DNA from: Paraburkholderia nodosa
Lineage (GTDB): Bacteria; Pseudomonadota; Gammaproteobacteria; Burkholderiales; Burkholderiaceae
Assembly (NCBI RefSeq): GCF_001718195.1
Contig: NZ_MCNV01000016.1
Coordinates: 113,771 to 177,770, forward strand
DNA: 64,000 nt
Direction of reading: 5' to 3'
Under the pieces are notes generated by a model. It did not search any database and was not told the DNA's origin. It was given only the letters and a program-made list of their open reading frames with translations. Positions 61,409-64,000 of the stretch are shown piece by piece. Numbering within the stretch: position 1 is the first letter of the stretch; each line of letters starts with the position of its first letter. The position numbers were made by a program, and so were the translations under genes.

Positions 61409-62161
61409 TCAGAGATCGAATGCGTGTTGATCGTTCGCCGCCTTCTGCGCGTCGTGGAACGACAACTCGGCGCCAATGCGCTCGCCGCTGCGCACGCGGC
61501 TGATGGCATGCCGGAGGTTCACGCGGTAGTAAGCGCTGCTGCCTTTGAATGGCCGCTGGGCAGTGGCGATGATCGCCGCGTCGCCCAAGCCGAGCGGAAC
61601 GACCGTCGGGCGCGACTGCATGCGCGGACGCTGCTCGGTCAGCACGAGTTCGCCGCCCGTGAAGTCTTTCCCCGGCGCCGAGAGCAAGGCGACCATTTGC
61701 AGCGGAAATACATGCTCCCCTTCACTGCGTTGATGCAGCGCCAGATAGTCGTCGGTGCGGAGCTGGTTCAGATGCGACTGCGCCTGCGTTTGCCCCGCTC
61801 GACGGTTGCGCTCCAGAAATGCATCCAGCGCTGCAGGGTACCGATAAGGCATGCCAAGCATCTCGTTCCATCGATTGGCGATGGGCGCCAACTGGCGATA
61901 GAGGTCCGCACGCCATTGCGCCCACGGATGCGGCAGCGCGGCGCCGAAGTACAGTAGATCGCCACGACCGAGATCGAGCGAGGCGAGCGGAACGCGGCGC
62001 AACGCGGTCAATCTGCCGGCCTCGCGCGCGAGCATGCGGGCCTCGGCCGCGCCAGCTAGCCGAGGCAGTACCGCATACCCTTCGCTGTCCAGTTGCGCGG
62101 CGATTGCGCTCCAATCGAGCTTATCGAATGTGTTGGCGGCTGAACTCATAGACAAGGACAT
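61409..62161 (-). CDS. Divergent Oxygenase-NA paralogue lacking the iron-binding Asp
   Basis: 250 residues from ATG 62161, seven bases after ogt. The whole length matches the paralogue at 62748 and the 2OG-Fe(II) 'Oxygenase-NA' family: AAQLDSEGYAVLPRL, LAPIANRWNEMLGMPYRYPAALDAFLE, GEHVFPLQMVALLSAPGKDFTGGELVLTEQRPRMQSR, VNLRHAISRVRSGERIGAELSFHDA. The iron triad should be His-x-Asp...His; here it reads His143-Gln-Arg145...His218, where the paralogue has His-Gln-Asp. GEYKYFAYPLP is also altered to GDLLYFGAALP. It is either catalytically dead, with a binding or regulatory role, or uses another ligand. The frame is intact, so it is not a simple pseudogene. Confidence 0.8.
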   Translation of the reverse strand: MSLSMSSAANTFDKLDWSAIAAQLDSEGYAVLPRLAGAAEARMLAREAGRLTALRRVPLASLDLGRGDLLYFGAALPHPWAQWRADLYRQLAPIANRWNEMLGMPYRYPAALDAFLERNRRAGQTQAQSHLNQLRTDDYLALHQRSEGEHVFPLQMVALLSAPGKDFTGGELVLTEQRPRMQSRPTVVPLGLGDAAIIATAQRPFKGSSAYYRVNLRHAISRVRSGERIGAELSFHDAQKAANDQHAFDL

Positions 62162-62168
62162 ATTCGTT

Positions 62169-62720
62169 TCAAAATCCCGGGAGCGTTGCCGTCTGCGGAA
62201 CCTCGCGCGCGGCCGCAATCGCCTTCTCGTGTTCGAGGAGCCAGCGCTTGCGATGCAGGCCCCACGCGTAGCCCTTCAAATCGCCGTTGCTGGCAATCAC
62301 GCGATGGCACGGCACGACGATAGCGATGGGATTCGCGCCGCTCGCCGCGCCGATGTCGATCGCCGCGCGCGGGTCTTCGAATCCCAGCGCTTTCGCGAGC
62401 TTGCCGTAGCTGGTGGTGGTGCCGGCCGGAATGTGGCGCAACGCCGCCCAGACCTCTTCTTCCAGGTCCGAACCCGCCATGACGACCGGGAGAGCATCGA
62501 GTGCGTCCAATTCGCCCAGGAAATAGCGCGTCATGGCGTCGGCAATCGAAGCCGGCGCGGCGGCGTCGATCAATTCGGCACTCCCGTAACGATCGCGCAG
62601 ACCGCGATGCAGACGAGAGCGGTGATCGGCGAATTCGAGCGCATACAGCCGATGCTGCGCGTCGCTCACCAGCATGAGATCGCCAGGCGGCGACTTGATA
62701 TGGCTGAGAAACAGTTGCAT
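62169..62720 (-). CDS. ogt: Methylated-DNA-protein-cysteine S-methyltransferase
   Basis: 183 residues. The AGT C-terminal domain is complete: EEEVWAALRHIPAGTTTSYGKLA with the DNA-binding helix, and active-site Cys138 in IVVPCHRVI, followed by SNGDLKGYAWGLHRKRWLLEHE. The N-terminal RNase-H-like domain is present (1-80). There is no Ada N-terminal zinc or AraC domain, so this is the constitutive Ogt type. It transfers O6-methyl (and O4-methylthymine) groups to its own Cys. It lies between two Oxygenase-NA genes in one leftward operon (27- and 7-base gaps), suggesting a joint alkylation-repair unit. Confidence 0.93.
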   Translation of the reverse strand: MQLFLSHIKSPPGDLMLVSDAQHRLYALEFADHRSRLHRGLRDRYGSAELIDAAAPASIADAMTRYFLGELDALDALPVVMAGSDLEEEVWAALRHIPAGTTTSYGKLAKALGFEDPRAAIDIGAASGANPIAIVVPCHRVIASNGDLKGYAWGLHRKRWLLEHEKAIAAAREVPQTATLPGF

Positions 62721-62747
62721 GATGCGTTCCTTCGCGTCGTGCGCGCG

Positions 62748-63473
62748 CTAACGTGAATCGTGAAAAATCAGGCCGACCGTGTGGCGCTTGCCGCTGCGCA
62801 CGACGCTCACGCCGTGCCGCATCGCGACCCTGCGCGTGCCGCCACGCCGGTTCGCAGCCGGCCGCTGGTTGACGGTGAACAGCACCGCGTCGCCCTGGTC
62901 CAGCGGAATCACTTCGGCGCATTGACCGTTCGACGCGCTCTGCGTCATCACGAATTCGCCGCCCTCGAAATCGACGCCGGGGCGTGAGAGCAGCATCGCC
63001 ACCTGCAGCGGAAACACATGCTCGCCGTACAAGTCCTGGTGCAGGCAGTTATAGTCGCCCGGGCCGTATTCGAGGATGAGCGGTGTCGGACGCGTTTGCC
63101 CCGCGCGGTGGCATTGATCGAGAAACGCGTCGAGATCGGCCGGGTACTGCGTGTCGATCCCCAGCTGCTCGTTCCAGCGGTTGGCGATAGGCGCGAGGGA
63201 CGGATAGAGCGCATGCCGCAAGCGCTGAAGCAGCGACGGCAGCGGATACGCGAAGTACTTGTATTCCCCGCGCCCGAAATTGTGACGCGCCATGACGATG
63301 CGCGAGCGAAAGCGATCGTCCCTCGCGTAGAGGGCGGCAAGCTGTGCGCATTGTTCGGGCCTGAGCACGCGGGGCAGCACTGCGTAGCCGCGCATGTCGA
63401 GCGATCGCTCGATCTCGACCCAGTCATATGTTCCGGATTCCCGCTTCTCTGCCCGCATGGCCCCGGTACTCAT
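62748..63473 (-). CDS. 2OG-Fe(II) oxygenase, Oxygenase-NA family
   Basis: 241 residues from ATG 63473, ten bases after GGAGGG; ATG 63503 is an alternative. Family pattern FRSRIVMARHNFGRGEYKYFAYPLPSLLQRLRHALYPSLAPIANRWNEQLG. The iron triad is intact: His145-x-Asp147 in CLHQDLYGEH and His220 in AMRHGVS; the following Arg (VVRSGKR) is suited to bind the 2-oxoglutarate carboxylate. The family is annotated as oxidising damaged nucleic acid, by analogy to AlkB rather than by much experiment. It heads the operon with ogt and the divergent paralogue. Confidence 0.9.
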   Translation of the reverse strand: MSTGAMRAEKRESGTYDWVEIERSLDMRGYAVLPRVLRPEQCAQLAALYARDDRFRSRIVMARHNFGRGEYKYFAYPLPSLLQRLRHALYPSLAPIANRWNEQLGIDTQYPADLDAFLDQCHRAGQTRPTPLILEYGPGDYNCLHQDLYGEHVFPLQVAMLLSRPGVDFEGGEFVMTQSASNGQCAEVIPLDQGDAVLFTVNQRPAANRRGGTRRVAMRHGVSVVRSGKRHTVGLIFHDSR

Positions 63474-63714
63474 CGCGTGTATCCCTCCTCTCGCAAGCGG
63501 CATTTTCGCCGATCTCCCATACAGACCAACGATACGCCTACGCTCCGCGCGTTCCGATCCGAATGTTGCGCTCTAATTCGGCGCGCGCCACGGCGTGAAT
63601 GCCATGCGAATGTCACGGCAAGAAACGGGTATTGACGAGGTTTGCCTGTCGATATCGTTCATTTCAGGCGCAGCAATCCTGCTTCGCCATGAATCGAGAT
63701 CAGCAGTCGGAGTA

Positions 63715-63778
63715 GGAATGACGGTCACCCATCACCCCCTCCACAGATCCGTACGTGCGGAATTACCGCATACGGCTC
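63715..63778 (-). ncRNA. Group II intron domains V and VI
   Basis: Domain V occupies 63778-63745 (leftward), 34 bases starting GAGCCGTATGCGG with the catalytic AGC, a 4-base loop region, the CG bulge and a TACGGATCT closing arm. Domain VI is GGGGTGATGG / CCGTCATTCC (63738-63715) closed by GTGA, ten pairs including G-U. Length, order and spacing (6 bases between domains) match bacterial group II introns. Confidence 0.87.
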
Positions 63779-64000
63779 CTGCCTTGGGTCGTAACGATCA
63801 GACGCTGGGACGGATACGGATGGCAGATACGCACGGGAGGCAACCAGTGCAAGACGAGGCGCTCCATTCGCTGCCTGGTCAGTCGACAGGTCTGGCTGCG
63901 GCGTCGCAAGGTCCGATACCACAGGCGTGCAATGTGGCCCCGGAAGCGCCCGAGGCGCGAGCCGTTGCGTGGCACACCGAAGTACCGGGCATGCCCGGCC
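63763..64000 (-). CDS. Group II intron reverse transcriptase/maturase (C-terminal part)
   Basis: About 79 residues are visible before the stop at 63763. GHARYFGVPRNGSRLGRF followed by IARLWYRTLRRRSQ and RMERLVLHWLPPVRICHPYPSQRL is the maturase X (GIIM) domain end of LtrA-like proteins. No HNH endonuclease domain follows: the protein ends at SRMR. The stop codon lies inside domain V, so coding and ribozyme sequence overlap by about 16 bases. The RT palm domain is outside the window. Confidence 0.88.
   Translation of the reverse strand, partial: AGHARYFGVPRNGSRLGRFRGHIARLWYRTLRRRSQTCRLTRQRMERLVLHWLPPVRICHPYPSQRLIVTTQGRSRMR

Larger units (their letters stand above)
63712..64000 (-). mobile_element. 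Group II intron, 3' end (continues beyond window)
   Basis: Leftward element entering from the right edge. It contains the C terminus of a reverse transcriptase/maturase, a 34-nt domain V and a domain VI hairpin, ending at about 63712 (leftward ...CCTAC). The left-hand flank, 63474-63711, is the 3' exon side: 238 bases without a gene, upstream of the Oxygenase-NA operon. The 5' part and the other exon lie outside the window. Confidence 0.88.

Noticed and set aside
61409..62161. Calling the HxR oxygenase a pseudogene
   Set aside because: The frame is full length with no stop or frameshift, conserved family blocks remain outside the metal site, and it is tightly coupled to ogt; a retained non-canonical protein fits better.
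1..64000. tRNA, rRNA, complete insertion sequences, prophage or integrase genes
   Set aside because: I looked for cloverleaf arms, rRNA motifs and transposase or integrase signatures and found none; the only mobile element seen is the group II intron end at the right edge.

Overview
The window is one contiguous piece of a high-GC chromosome or large replicon of a beta-proteobacterium of the Burkholderia/Paraburkholderia type. This rests on strong G/C third positions, dense operons rich in ABC transporters, aldehyde dehydrogenases and GcvA-type LysR regulators, and protein families typical of that group. The genus is inferred; there is no rRNA or other marker here. I see no tRNA, rRNA, CRISPR array or complete insertion sequence. 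A group II intron enters at the right edge.

Layout. 1-6.7 kb: an AI-2E family exporter (cut by the edge), a DegS/HtrA-like protease, and a leftward SLC13 transporter / lipase-like hydrolase / diguanylate cyclase block. 6.8-10.3 kb: a small secreted repeat protein, a compact arsenic operon arsR-arsI-arsC-aqpS with overlapping genes and an apparently leaderless first gene, and a BON-domain protein. 10.7-14.1 kb: a LysR/EamA divergent pair, an epoxide-hydrolase-like enzyme and a GFA-family zinc protein. 14.2-22.6 kb: an operon of formaldehyde-activating enzyme (fae), aldo/keto reductase and aldehyde dehydrogenase, divergent from a betaine-type ABC importer that is followed by an MFS carrier and a LysR regulator.

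22.6-39.2 kb is the main catabolic region. A leftward operon (aldehyde dehydrogenase, MFS carrier, enolase-superfamily dehydratase, GMC oxidoreductase) is divergent from a deoR gene. deoR is convergent with a leftward operon of deoC, a two-domain ALDH16-type dehydrogenase, an RbsD/FucU mutarotase, a PfkB sugar kinase and a four-gene sugar ABC importer. Read together this is a deoxyribose (or deoxyribose-releasing nucleoside) pathway: import, anomer conversion, phosphorylation, retro-aldol cleavage by DeoC, and oxidation of the acetaldehyde to acetate.

39.3-47.3 kb: a truncated and a complete GNAT acetyltransferase; a two-component flavin monooxygenase operon with its MFS carrier and a perfect 14-bp palindrome; a SufR-like cysteine-rich regulator divergent from a periplasmic catalase-like peroxidase over an inverted repeat; a tautomerase; an XRE-cupin regulator; and two gene remnants side by side. 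47.4-56.7 kb: a P-type cation ATPase, a Na/Pi cotransporter, and a branched-chain-amino-acid-type ABC importer whose two ATPases are fused in one polypeptide. 57-63.5 kb: small genes, a chemoreceptor, a CBS-pair protein, a DUF2891 protein, and a three-gene block with an alkyltransferase (ogt) between two Oxygenase-NA paralogues, one of which has lost an iron-binding aspartate. 63.7 kb to the end: the 3' end (domains V and VI plus the maturase C terminus) of a leftward group II intron.
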